A stretch of DNA of 64,000 bases from Himantopus leucocephalus (Eukaryota > Chordata > Aves > Charadriiformes > Recurvirostridae), in contig RSEF01000001.1 in assembly GCA_003993805.1 (NCBI GenBank), positions 64,856,093 to 64,920,092 on the forward strand, read 5' to 3'. The notes beneath the pieces are model-generated. The model was not told the DNA's origin, did not search any database, and was given only the letters and a program-made list of their open reading frames with translations. Positions 1-13,325 of this stretch are shown in pieces. How positions within the stretch are numbered: position 1 is the stretch's first letter; the number at the start of each line of letters is the position of its first letter. A program made the translations under genes and the position numbers.

Positions 1-3000
1 CCTTTTAACACAAAAGCCCTTAAAAGTTTGGATGGCTGCAAGGGAAAGAGGAGGGGGAAAGTGCAGCTGCCATTCTTCGAAAGTGAAGCATCTTCAGGAG
101 GAGGAGAGCATTTTGTCCCCTTTTGTGGCAGAGAAATCCATAACACACAAAGGCAAAAATTTGGTCAAGACTCTTACTTTTCCTTTCCTTAGATCACCTT
201 AAATTTAGTGGGAAAGTCACACTTTATTGGGAAAGGCAGCCACAATTCCTGTGCCCTGTTCTCCTGGGGAAGGCAGCATGACTCTCCATCCTGCACCGTG
301 GCTGTGACAGAGGTAGACAGCCCAGCAATTTAGAAAGTGGCAATAGCTGCGGGTTGTCCCAGCTTCCTGCCAGTCCTTTGCCATGAAGACAGTGACTAAA
401 GAAAGACATTGCCTTTAGGAAAGCTGCTGGTGTCTCACCAGCGGTCTGCCTTTGTAGCTACGCTGGTACTTGGGTTTGACTTCAACCTCGTGTCCCTACT
501 GGCTCTAGAGGCAGAGCTAAGGGCTACCCAGCCAGCCAGTCCTGGGAGATGAGCCAAACTGAGTGCTGGTGTAGGAGTTGCTTGAAGGAGTTTGGGCTCT
601 AGAGCAAATTTGAACCTTACATTATTATGATAGTAGGTATATAGACTCTGCTGAGTAAATATTAGCACAGGGGAAGCAGTGTAAAGGGTTTTCTTGGACT
701 CTAAGGGATGCGGGTTCCTATGAGGGAAGAAGAATGGCTTCTTCATCCTGCCTATTTATTTTTCAGTTATGGTGGAATGATATGACTGTTTGTAAATACT
801 GTGCACATGAACACGTATTACTAATAGCTTTCAATATTGCTGTGAATGGTCATTAAAAAGCCCTGCTGGCTGCTTGGTCTGATCTGGGGGTGGAAGGAGT
901 TGTCCTATTGACGTCCTCCACTTCTAGCATTGATCTCGTAACAAAAACCCCTTCAGGCAAAGGAGGTGGTCTGAGGCTTGGCTTAGATAGTGGTGACCTA
1001 GTGGTTAAGGGACCTAGTGGTGATAGTGGTTAAGGGAAGCTGCAGTGATCTGTAACTCTTCAGACAATGCGTCACCTGAGAAAAAAAGGGCAGTCTTCAT
1101 TTGGAAAAAACTACTTCTTGGGAAATATAGGTGTAGTTAGTTGTCACTACAAATTTCTGGTTAGAAAAGAAAAAAAAAGAGCAAAACAGAACAGCTTAGT
1201 CATTTGGTCTGGGGGAAAACTGCCACTCTGGTGTGTGTTTTTGACATAGACATTCAAACTCCCTGCAGTAGGCATGTGAAATCACAGTCCCTGAGTGGTG
1301 CGTATATGAGCCCTTGTCTTTCAGGAACCATGTGCTTTCATCCCTTGGGTGTCTGAACTGATGGGATGACAGCGCAGTTGCTAAACAGAAAATATCATGA
1401 TACAAGGCAGACTTTCCCATTTCCTTGTGATCTGCTCGTCTTGTCACTCTCTTCTGCAGAATGGTTTTATTCTTTTTTTCTCATCTTGCATTCAGGAAAG
1501 ACGCAAAGTGTTTGATGTGCTGCAGTACCGCTTTGCCTGGACAGAAATCTCTGCATCCACTGAGATGTTAATGACCATTCACCAGGGAAATACTGTGTTG
1601 TGGGCTGGGGATGGATGTACAACAATAAAAAGGGAATGCCATGGCTTTAGGGGGAGGAGGAGAAGAGGGATGGAATGGGAAATACAAGTGGGTAATCTAA
1701 GGTCTCCTTTTCAGGAGAGTGACAGATTCTGGTTTCTTTACCCGCCTCTCTGATAAAAGCCTGCCAGTGGGGGTGAAGTCTGTGACACCAGAGCCTGCAC
1801 ACCCTTGTTGTTTTACTAAATTATTCATCCTGTTCCTGTGATAATATAGTTATAAGGAGGAGCCTAATTGAATTTACTGTCTGGCTTTGGCCAATAGGGC
1901 GATAAGGATCCAGCAGAATGGGATGACGGTGAATCCTGCTAGCGTGCTGTGAATGTGAAGCAGGAGGGACTGGCAGTTTGTGTGCAGGAGGGAAAACGAA
2001 TAGGTCCAGGGCCCCCGGATTAGCAGACTAAAGAAAGGTAAGGCAGCAAGTGGGAACGGGACGTGCCAGAATCATATGCCATCCCTGTGCTGCAAGGGTG
2101 TTTTTGTTTCTAGGAAAGCACTCTGCAGGCAATGTTTTCCTGCAGGGTTTGGAGGGAACAGGAATGTGTGTTGTGGCACTTGCTCAGTGCATGTAGCGTG
2201 TGCCTTTGTCTTTATATGTGCTGCAGGGGTTTATAAAATTGCATGTTGATTGTGCATGTCTGTACGGAGATGCCTGTGTTTTCTGTGGATAGAGCAGCAA
2301 TGTATGAAGCCTGTGCGTTATAAATGTAACGAGAGGAGTCAAAACGGAGAAATTACCTCATGGGCAATGTGGGGAAAACATTAGTGCTTTCTGGTTTGAT
2401 TGAAAATGAAAATGTCGAGGCTCTTAGTGAGCTGTTTGCAAACAAAAAAGAGCAAGTGTGTGTGCATCTGTCTGTGTATGTTTCGGATCTGCAGTGAAAT
2501 GTGAAAATGGGAAAGAGGAGGTCAGACTGGAGCATTAGTCATGGCAGGTGGAGATAAATTGCAAACAATCTGTGTAATCAGATTCTCTAACATGGAGAGT
2601 GCAAGTGAGTAGGAAAGTGGATTAATCCTATCTGCTGAGCCAGCTACACCTGGAAAGCAAGGGGGGAATCAGGACAGGTTATCTGACTGGTTAGAAGAAC
2701 AGACGATCAAACCATCCTATTTGCCTGCTGCTAGAGTGATAGCCTATGGAGTTGCTTCCAGAGATTTGCTCTCTCCCTCTTAATGATGCAAATAAAGGGT
2801 GAGCATCCTGAGGATCAGGTTAGAGCCCACAAATTAATGTTATCTGGAAGAGCAGGAGCACATCAAGCAAATTAGCCTCTGCTCTTCCCTTTGTTTCACT
2901 GCCTTTGCTCTGATAACAAGTGACTGCTAAACAGACAGGGCAGGTGGGGGAAGCTGGATTATAAATGTGACAAGTGGCATTAAGCCATGTAGGCAGGGAA

Positions 3001-4194
3001 TGTTGTTTGCAGTGATGATGCTATAATCGCCCTTCTGCAGCTTACATCTTTGCAAGCCTTTAAGACAAGGCTGTCCCGAGCTGGGTAACCTTAGCCCAGT
3101 CACTAACCAGAGAGGGGATTGCATCTTGCTGTAAGGCATTAACAGGTTTATCTGCTTCTTATGTTTTCACCACCTCATTCTTTTTAAGCCAGGATCCAGA
3201 GGAAGGTGTTGGTGAGACAAAGATGCTGCTCACCTGTGGATATCTCACCTCAGTTGGAAACTAACTCTTATGATGAGTGCTGAGGGGGGTATGCTTTTTC
3301 TGCTTGCTCAGAAAGCAATAGCCGGAGCCTGCCTCCAAAAAGAAAAGTAATGCAGAAAGTCCCACAGGGAGAAGTAACAAAATGGCTTGTCTTGGATTAA
3401 CCAAACCTGTTCACCCAGATAAGTCCTCCTTCCTCCCTGACACCAAATCCCTTACATCAGGAGTTAAATTTCCCCTACCCAAACTCCTTTATTTTCTGTG
3501 GTTTTCTCATGCAGCCCGAAGATGGGAAAATACAAACATGACTGATATTCCCATCAGAGACCACATCCCTGCTCACGTCTACCCTCTGACCACGAGCTCT
3601 CCTGAAGTCTCTGAGATGTGCTGCTGGGGGTGGCAGGCTGAGTCTGACCCACTCTGTCTCACAACTTGTGCACATGCCCCAAGTGAGACCGAAGGGACAC
3701 TCACCTGGCACAGGTACAAAAAGACTCCACCTTACAGAGGATATTTGTATTTGATGAGAGAAAACCCAAAGGGAATGTGCAGCAGCTTCTGGTAGGATGG
3801 AGTCATGCTCTTCTCATATCACCTGGAATAGCTGACTGAAAAACAAGTCTAAGACAGGGCATATACCGTAATCTAGCGAATTTTTTGTCTCTTGATTTCT
3901 CACGCCTCTTTCCTGTCCTTCAGCTCCTCTAAGTTAGCAAAAGCTTGGTCATAGCTGAGTTTGACTCCAACTTTCAAAGCACTCACAGCAACAGAGTGAG
4001 CTAAGAAATGAAGCAAAACCAGCCTTGCCATCTAAAGATAAACTCCCCAGTATAATATACTTCTGTCCCCTTACCTCTGCCTCAACAACAGAGGAGTAAT
4101 TAAATAACTTGCTTATTCACATGCTCCAAAAGGCTGCATAGCTTCCAGGTGCAGAGTAGGAAGCTCTCCTTACTAAGAAGGAGATGGATACTGG

Positions 4195-4506
4195 ACGCAC
4201 CTGGAGAGCCCATCTCTTTGCGCATCAGAGGAAGCTGTTCGCACTTGGCTGTTACAGGATACGCATCTTCCTTGGGAGAGGCACACGGGGGATTTGGCAG
4301 GAGAAGCGTCCCTCTGACGCTGCAGCGGTGGTAGCCTGGCAGTCGCTTGCAGCATTTATCACCGGTTGGGTGACTACATTGTTTGCTTCTGCCCTCCGAG
4401 TCAACAGCGAGGCTCAGGAATGGGCAAAACGCCAGCGTATTCCCGGGGAAGCTTACGTCATTGCCGATTCGCTGGTGCCAGAGACTGTGCTGGAAACCTG
4501 AGGTCG
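4195..4506. promoter_or_regulatory. CpG-dense patch with a CRE-like site; possible promoter or enhancer
   Basis: By hand count there are 19 CpG dinucleotides in about 310 bases. The flanking 300-350 bases on either side hold only two or three each. TTACGTCA, a near-consensus CRE/ATF site, is at 4453-4460 within the patch. Overlapping open frames on both strands here are a by-product of base composition. The inference is an undermethylated regulatory element, possibly a first exon or promoter for the SYN3 transcript about 18 kb downstream. No obvious initiator, TATA box or first-exon donor was identified. Confidence 0.35.
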
Positions 4507-4751
4507 CTTTTGCCATTAATTGCCCAGATGATTAATTCATGCAATGATATCATTTTCTTGGGTAGAGGTTAAGAGGTTATGTACTCTAGTAATGAGGGGT
4601 GTGATGGGATGCAAAACTTGTGCTCCTTGTTGATGTTAACGCTAATTACAACAAACTGACCACAGTGTCCTTCACATCATCCTTCCTCCCCCAGAAAGGG
4701 TACCATTTTTCTCTGGCTCTCCACTCTTCCCTTTCTTTTTTTTTTTTCCGT

Positions 4752-4774
4752 GGGGGTGTTGGGGGGGCAGGGGG
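4752..4774 (+). other. G-quadruplex-type G-run cluster
   Basis: Runs of five, seven and five G are separated by TGTT and CA, just after a T-rich tract. The seven-G run can be split to supply two of the four G-tracts needed for an intramolecular quadruplex. It lies about 250 bases right of the CpG-dense patch. Confidence 0.45.
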
Positions 4775-5022
4775 AAGCAAGTGATGTATGGGCAATTGCT
4801 CTTACGGGATTTGTAGTATTGCAAGTTCTACCCTAGAAGACTGAAACATAGTGCCCTTAACTTTCACAGCTCCTCCGTAATAAGGACTGTTGCTTTAATT
4901 TTCACATTTAATTCAGACTTTTTCCACCTTGCAAAGCTCATTGCAAAAACCTTCCACAAATTCCTTGTATTTATGTAATTTACATTGCACTTTCCAGCAT
5001 GAAAAAGAAACCTGATTGTCCT

Positions 5023-5037
5023 NAAAAAAAAAAAAAA
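5023..5037. other. Ambiguous base followed by poly(A)
   Basis: A single N is followed by a run of A. This is an assembly or consensus uncertainty at a homopolymer. Confidence 0.9.
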
Positions 5038-8000
5038 GGAAAAGGGAAACAAGCAAGTTTGGTTCTTATTACACAGTGACTGGTGTATTGTATTGTGGCA
5101 TTCTCCCCTCAGAGGATGCTGCTCTGTCTATAGGAGTGTAGGATCACTTTTTAGTCAGTCTGGAAATTCTTCAGAGTGTCAGGTTTTGCAGTAAACACTC
5201 TAGGATGTTTTATTCTTTTTTGAAGTTTTTAGGCTAAATATTGCTTTCCTGCCACTTTAATAGCTAAGCAAATAAGCACAGAATTCCCAGATGGGAATAA
5301 CAAAGAGCTGTCCTGGCCCAGATACAATTAATAAAGGTAAAGGTGCAGCAACTTGATCTGATAATCTATTGGTAGGTGAAGCTGCGAACTCGAAATGTCA
5401 AACAAAACACCCAGGGCATTTTCAGAGCTGTTGTAAGAGCGCTTTCTTTCAAACCACGTCACTGCTCTGCCTCCTGTATCCCTCCCCCTCACTCACTCCA
5501 GTGTTTGTCTTCTCCCCTCAGGCCTCCGTGTTTTCGGCTGGCTTGCATCCCCAGAGGTGTACAAAGCCCTGGATCATAAGTTTTCAAACAGATTCGGTAA
5601 GACCAAATGGAAACCTTCCAATTTCTAGCTATGCCTGTTATTTGTGGGATAAAATGGTTTCCTTTCTGTTTAAGCAGTGGGGAAGCCATGCTATCTCTCC
5701 ATTCTGGATAATTTTTCACTTCTTCCCATTCTTCATGGTTTGTCGTGGTATTTTTCTACCTCATCTAGAGATTAGAAAATGTCAAGGTATTTCTCTTGAA
5801 TGCTGACAAACAGCAGAGGTCTGATTAGTAATTGTAGCATATCTGTTACCAGTTTAGTACTGTAGACTCATATATATTTGTAATATGGCTATCAAGGTAA
5901 ATTTAGTGATTATGCAGAACTAACGATGCCTGTACTAATGGCTGTCAGGTTCCAGACACTCATCTATTGTCTGTTTAATGAGAAATGATCCTACTGTGTC
6001 TGGGCAGATCAAACGCTAAAGCAAGGGTGCAGTATGACTTTGCTGCCATAGCAGACTACACTGGCCACAGGAAAGGTGGCCCAGGGCACATGCTTGTAAT
6101 TTAGACCCTGTACATAAAGGGGAAAAAAATAACGAGGTGGCCTTGGAAAAGCAGGAGAAAGAGTCTGTGATGTGGTCTTCAGGGTGGAAATGAACTTTTG
6201 TCCTGGTGACAGTGCTCTGTTGCAAAGGGCTGAATTGTGCCCTGCCACCAGAGTGACATGAGGGGGAAGAAAAGTTTGTCTGCTTCCTAGGGTGGCCTGT
6301 GGTGGGCTGTCACGGGGGGAAACAAAGCAGATGGATGAGGTAGCAAGGAGCCCTTTTCCAGGCTTCCTGGAACTGGAAGTATTGCCTTCAAATCACTTCT
6401 GAGAGAGTAACAGCAGTCATTTTAAAAGGCACATTAAATTTTGCTGTAAACTATCAGACTGAGATATGAGCAAGACAGTTGCTGTGTTGTACAATACTCC
6501 AGCCTGAAGAACGTGAGCAGCATTATCTTCCTATGGATTGGAAAAAGAAGTCAGAGTTCATGTTAAAGGGAGGAAACTGGAAGGACTGGAGAGACAGGGG
6601 AAAAACTGTACAAAGTGGGGGAGAGGTGTGTGCCTTTTTTTTGAAGAAGGAAATTTCATTTTTGCCAAACATTGAGGGGTTTGGCTGATTTATTTCCTGC
6701 TCTCAGCATGCACCGGAGCCAGCACTTCTTCCCTGTATATTTCAACTGGGAAGCATGGAAAAGCACTGGCTTCCTTATTTCTTCTCACACACAGCAGCAA
6801 ACACGCACATACCAACTCCTTTTAAAAGATGGCAACCAGTGTCTTCATGGTTTGAAATGGCTGTTTGTTCAGCTCCTTTGAGTGTAAAAAGTGTGTTACT
6901 TCAAGCCCTACGTTTTAATTTACAATTTTATTTTACATTTAGTTGACAATGGCACAAACACAGAAGGAAATATATTTAAATTTGCTCATTCTAGCCCTTT
7001 AGAAATAAAAGGCTGTTTAAGAAAGGATAATATAAGCCGCATTTTGGTAAAAGTGCTAGCTAAAACCGTTCACATTAGTTGGAGCAGAATAAAAGGTTAA
7101 CTGATGCATCATTCCCATCCAAGTGAATGGAGAAAGTCCTACTCCACTGGGACTCAGAACTTCCAAGCCTGGTGGAAAAAAACAGCCAGAAATGCTTACG
7201 CCATACCTCTTACGTAGCCAATTAAAAATATTTTCAATCTAGAAGGACTGGTAGACTTTCACCAGCACTAAATTAACTTCATAAACAAACACGAGCATAT
7301 TTACATAGGGCTATTAGAAAAGCAAAACCAATAGCAGCAGAACATTCAGCTTCACGATGAATCAGACCCTTAAAATGCATTGTTTAAAATATAGTAACAC
7401 TCCTTTTTTAGAGAAAATGTATTATTTTTAATATAGGATATCTTTGCCTTGTGTGGTTGACTTCTTTTGTACAATACAATGAACATAACCGTCACACTGT
7501 CATCTTCCTCCCCCACTTTAATCTGTAACTTGCTGGTCTTAGAGTAAGGCTGAACATCACTGTAGTACACTGCAGCCCAGGAACATATCAAAGGCCTTCT
7601 TGGCAGCAGAAACACTTTTGCTTGACTCTGCAGAACACGCTGATAAACTCCAGAGGAAGATGCTAGAAAATATAGATCCTCCTCAGAGAAAGAAGTCAAG
7701 AAAATCAGGAGTTTTCTCATTCAATTTACCAGCACAGCACAGTTGTTTATAGCCAGCGCTGTAATGCAGAGGACAAAAATAAAAAGGAAATCTGGGATAA
7801 AGAATGATCACGTGGTCCCAGAGGTGATGGACTGGGTGTTTCTGTCCCTGAGTCACTGCATACACCTCTGATGCACTGTGCCCATCACAGGCAGCTGCCA
7901 GGGACTGCGGGCACAACACGTGGGCAGGGAAATGCACTCAGCACCCAATTTTCTGAAGAGAGCTTGGCAAAACCAAATGATGTGACAATTTAGGAAGCAT

Positions 8001-11000
8001 TTTTTTTAGCCCCAAAGTTTTGGGGTTTGCTGCTTAAAGATGAGACTCGCTGCCTGTACTTCCCTTCTGGTTGGTACAGCATTAAAGCGCCTCAGTGAGA
8101 GGGGCTGGATGAAATGCTGCACTCCCCCCAGCAGTTGAAGGCGGCCATATTTAGCTTGATAAATATCTATCTAAAATAGACCTGTGTGTGTTTAGTTAAT
8201 CTTGCAGGCAGGGTTTCTTACTTCAGCAGCCTTGTGAAGTTTCTTCTAACAGGAGAGAGAAGAGTAGGCGAGGTAGGGGGGATGCTGTTTTATAATAAAA
8301 CTGAAAGAGGCTGTCAGGAATTAACATGAAGGTTACCTTGGTTTACTCTGGGCAACCTTAATAATTCAACAGAGCTTTTCAGTCAGGGCTTCCCCCGCTG
8401 TTCCCCACGGGGGCAGTTTCATCTATGAGAGTTTCTCGAGACCATTCAACATGCCAGCTCCTAAGAAACACGAGGCATAGGAGAGGATGGCGCCCGTCAA
8501 GAGCTAGAGCTGACAATCCCTATTAATGTGCAGGGAGGCTTTTCCCAGGAAGATTCTTTGATGTCTCTGACTCTTGGTCACAGGTCACGGGCCTCTGGCT
8601 TTACATGTCATGCCTCTGTCTTGAAAGAAAGTGCCACCTCCTTTGCTGAGCCCCACGGTCAGACTATTGGCCCCTCCCTAGGAGGGACCCACAGAAAGAG
8701 CAGGACGGTGCCTTTAGTTACCCGGGGCAGTTGTAGACCTTCTGAAGTCACTAACTGGCATCTCCTGCAAAAGTCATACCAGCCGTGCAAGATCATCTGC
8801 CTTCCACTCTGGTCAGAAAGAGAGAGGGATCAGATCCAAACCCCAAACTTTTTTTATTTTGGTGAGAATCTCAATGAAGTGGATGAGAATTTTGCTTGAG
8901 CTGGAAGGGAAGGAATTGACTCTCTGCTTTCTGAGATAGTCACCAGTTAAATAAGTAGCTGTACGCTCTGTTCTGCTAACTTGCACACAATATTGGAGTT
9001 TGGTAAATATTCCAGTAAAAGTAATGCAGTAATCAGAGGAAGATATAAGACATGAGCTTCTGCATTGCTGTGGCATTTCGTCTTTCGGACAGAAAAGTTT
9101 TGTGGCCAGCTTTGGTTGCCTGGAATAAATAATAACAGTAACACGCTGTTAACTTTTGATACCCAAACCTCATGATGCTCCTTCAACCCCACTGTTAAAA
9201 GTAGTCAGCCAACAACATTTCAGTGCAGCATCTCTCCACTGAAAGACCACAGCTCATCAGCTGTGAGACAGGGTCTGGGAATGCCACCTTTGAAAATTTG
9301 TTTGGAAAAGAAAGCCTACGAATGAATGGGATATTTGATACAACATTGACATGTTACAAGAAATTTTGGAGTATTTGTTGTGCTCTTTTGGAGCAAAAAA
9401 TATTTTGAAATGGCAAAATTTCTTTGAAATGAGCAGTCTGATTTACAACCTACTCGTACAAATATAAAAATTTTCAACTGGACCATTCTTAGCCCAGCTC
9501 CGTATGTTTCCCTGTGCTGTAATTGCTCCCATACAGCCATGCCTGAAAAGACCTTAGTGCTTCTGTTTGGACGAACCTACACCTTCAGCTCTGCCTCTGT
9601 TACTTTGCCTTTCTCTCCATCCGTTTGTTAGATGGTTGTGATCTGCTGAGGACCCTGAAATAGCTCTGAGGTAGTTCTCCTCTGGCTTGAAAACAGAGAG
9701 GACATCAACAGGGTTTAATTCTTAGTGAGGCATCTACAACTGCAACTTTCTTCAGAGCCTCCCACACCTTCAACTAATAGAAGCAATAGCTGATTACATT
9801 CACACGATGCTGTAAGACCAGTATATTTTCCCAGAGCAGAGTAGGTGGTGAAGAATGAATAGACTCTTCAGTTGTCTAACCTCCTAAGTGCATGTTTTTA
9901 TGCTTAGTGGTAGCCCATCAAGGACTATGGGCAGGTAAGAAAAACTGATTTTTTTAAAGACAGCATAGCACAAGTCTGCTTCATGGTGTGGTCAGGGCTA
10001 GCAGCTAGTGGGGGAGGTGGAATAATCATCAGCAATAACTCTCTGTGAGCCTCTAAAGAGCACTTCTGAAACCCCAAATACAGCCAGGGTGTCCATTTTA
10101 ACTAACAGCAGGTTCTGTGCTTCCTCTTGGCAAAACTCCTGTTTCTTTGCGAACACAGAGCAGTTGTTATACTCACTAGGTGGGAATACTCAGTTACTAA
10201 CCAGGTTTTCCAGCACAGTTTCTCTAGCCAGAAGGTTCCTGCTGCTGCTTCATTAGTATTAAGGAGCATCAGGCAGGTGCTGTGATTGCATGGAGGTGCC
10301 AGCAAAGACCAACAGTTTGATCGAAGTCTGCAGCCTCACTGCTGCTTGCTAGCAAACTAAGCTTGGTGGGCCATGGCTAGCAGCAACCCCAGTGGATAGG
10401 CTTTGCCGTGAAGCTCAGTGACGAACAGGCAGAGGGAAGGCAGGGCCAAGGCTGACAAACCAGCTGCCATCTCCTGCATCGTTTGGCAATGTTTCTTGTT
10501 CAACCTTCAGGGTAGCACAAACTGAAAAATCAGCTCAGGTAGGGATTGCTGCCAGGCACTGACTAGCCCTGCAGATGATGCACTGGCAGCAGCTGCTGCT
10601 CAAGATCTAGCTGCCCAGGAGACAGCTGCTGCTTTACAGCGTGAACATCTGAGCTCTTCTGGGGTGCTTAAGCAAGTGTCTTTGCATTGGGGTATCATAT
10701 GGTCATGCAGTCCCTGCTGAAGTTGGGGGATCATCACAGCTGGACGAAATACTGTTTTCTTCACTCTAGCTTTCAGGGAGCTGCTGCTTTCCTCTTGCTG
10801 CCGTTACAATGCCTTAGATACAGGGGTGGTTTGGACCACACTGGTGAGTATTTACAAGCTAGCCTTGGAGTTGGTTTTTCAATCAGAAATTGTAAACTCA
10901 CGGCAGGAGTTGTTGGGAGAAACCATACAAGCTGCACTACGTGGGAGGCCAGGCTCAATGATCCTAGTCTTCAAATCTATTTGATTTTTCACAAGTGCTC

Positions 11001-11035
11001 TGCAGTGCTTTAGTAGTAATTGAAGAGATCCAGAG

Positions 11036-11080
11036 CAATTATCCTCTTTTAAAAATGAGATACTAATGATGGAGTGCTGA
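11036..11080 (-). repeat. Possible ancient MIR-like SINE relic
   Basis: ATTATCCTCTTTTAAAAATG followed by GAGATACT resembles the reverse complement of the MIR segment that contains a 'gaggaaactgag' motif. It is short and strongly diverged, so chance similarity is quite possible. Confidence 0.25.
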
Positions 11081-11749
11081 AGCAAGAAGAGAGCAAGTGA
11101 TTAAGCTGATAATAGTGAAGGACTTTTATGTATTTGTTATCACGCAGTGTACATTATTATTAGTGCTCACAATATGACCCTCTCACATGTTTTACATGTG
11201 GATTCCCATATGAAGTGATTTAATCAGGGTTCTTCCTGAAGCTCTTAGGAAAATAGACGTGGATGTGCAGGGCCTATCACCAATATGTGAAGGTGATCCA
11301 CTACTTTGATGTTCAGTGATGATACCAGATTTTCATAACCCCATCACTGGGTCATGTTTGGATACTGGTTTTGCATTGGAGTAGACAGGAAGGGGGACAG
11401 AGATCCTGTGTCTAACCTGGATTATTTATAAAAGATCGCCCATACACTGTTTTCTGACACAATTAACAATTATCTAGATAACCACTACAGTTTTTGCAAT
11501 GATCAGCTCTGAAACTAGACTCCAGTGGTCTTAGCAGCTCTCATTTGAGCTGAGAACTCTGTATATTCTTCCATGTTAAAAACTAATACAGTTTTCAGGT
11601 AGATTTAATTTTAAACAGCTGCTGTATTTACTTTGTATATTATAGAACACCTCTGCAATCTGTATTTATATCACCGTGCATCTCAGTCTCTCTCAAATTT
11701 GACCCAATTTAGCCTATCCATGCTTTAGTTAACAGAAATATCATTATAC

Positions 11750-11805
11750 AATCAGGCGCGCTAAGGCACAAAGTAGTTAAGTGGCTTGCACAAAGTAAAA
11801 AGTCC
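11750..11805 (-). repeat. Possible ancient MIR-like SINE relic
   Basis: CTAAGGCACAAAGTAGTTAA followed by GTGGCTTGCACAAAG parallels the reverse complement of the MIR core (gaggcacagagaggttaagtgacttgcccaag). About 40 aligned positions show clear but diverged similarity. MIR-type elements predate the amniote split, so a relic in a bird is plausible. Confidence 0.4.
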
Positions 11806-13248
11806 ATAAGAAAAAAACGTAGACAATCACTCTTTCTGTCCACAAAAAACATAAGATCGGTTTCCTTTTGTGTGGAATCTTGAAATAGAGAATAATGTTT
11901 TGTGTGTTCCAGTGCACTGACTGCCATACTGCAACATGCAGGAATATCAGCTCTGCACTTCAGCTCAAGCCTATGGAAAACACTGAATATGCAAGTGTAA
12001 GCACAGGCAGAATTTGGCTCATCATCTTACCAGGGGGAGGCCAGGCTCCATGAGTGCGTAGCTCTGCGCAAAGCTGCAGGGAATAAACAAAGTTCCTCAG
12101 CCTGCTGTAGTTAACACCTTGCCATCCATGCCAGCTTCTGAAATCTTGAAGCTGAGAAGTTGTGCTATGGGGTTTGTTTGTTGGGGTTTTTTTAACTAGT
12201 TCTGTGACTGCATAGGGATGACAAAGGGATGCAGTTGTTACGAGGTGGCCAGTTTCAACACGCAAAGTTTTAAACCTGCTGGCCTCTATGAACCCAAGGG
12301 CTCAGACACTCACTCTGGACAAGAGCTCAAAATAAATCCAGAGGAGCTAGGCAGCTGTCTAGCTGTTACTCAGAGCTCTGTTGAATTTGTTTTGGACTCT
12401 TCAGCTGATCTTACGGTCTACTCTTGGACACGTCTTTTTTTCTGTAAATACCTATCTACAGTAAAAGTGGCTTTCATCAGTAAGCTTCAGTCACATGGGG
12501 CTGGACCACTTAGCTCTGATCAAATACAGATTGATCCACAGAGGAATAGGAATACTTAGTAATGCTGTTTCTGTCATTAGCTATATAATCATATAATTAC
12601 AGATAAATAGTGACTGCCTACCTGTCTGGCAAGTCAGGACACAAATGCGGAAAGGGAGACCCCAGTGTGGCTCTCAGATCACTTCTGTCTGAGAGTTTTA
12701 GGATGTCCCCATTTCTCTTCTGCCTGCTGCAATGCTTGTGCTCTCTGTAACCAGTTAGTCACACCGTATTTGTGCGTGTACCCAGCAAGAGCTCACGCCA
12801 ACGCATGCGGCTCCAGTTCCTCCCACTGCGCCCTGCTCAGGCTGTCCGGCTGCAGAGCAGCTGCATCCTCTCCCTTCTCCTCTTCCCCTTCCTTCTCTCC
12901 TTTCCAGTATTGGGAGAGAAGTTTTGTGAGTATGGGAGATGTAGAAACTAAAATAGCTGTGCCGATCAATCCTTTACATTCCCAGTTACAAAATGGTTCT
13001 AAAAGTGCCACATTTTTTCCTCCAAGAAAGGTTCCCCCCCCCATGGTGGCTACATATTCGCCAGCCCTTGAAAGGCTTGGTGGTTGGGTTCTTAAATAAG
13101 GCTGGCCAATTTTGTAACCCTTAAAAGCTCTGTAATTCGGCTATTGATCAGCAGGGGAACCAGAGGTCTCCAAGCTGCTCATGCTTGGTTGGTGCAGCAT
13201 GGAGGCCTGTAAGCTGAGCCTTACAATATCTCTGCAGTCTACAAAATA

Positions 13249-13325
13249 AAGCTTGTCTTCTTAAATAAGGAAACCAAGGCACTGACCTTGAGTGACCTTT
13301 CCCCAAGCTGGTGGTGGAGGACTCT
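13249..13325 (-). repeat. Possible ancient MIR-like SINE relic
   Basis: AATAAGGAAACCAAGGCACT followed by GACCTTGAGTGACCTTTCCC matches the order of motifs in reverse-complement MIR (ggaaactgaggcac, then ttaagtgacttgccc). It is the best of the three MIR-like matches in this region, but still assigned by eye. Confidence 0.4.

Noticed and set aside
4100..4516. Overlapping 138-codon minus and 105-codon plus frames
   Set aside because: They coincide with the CpG-dense patch, where stop codons are scarce for compositional reasons. Neither translation is recognisable.
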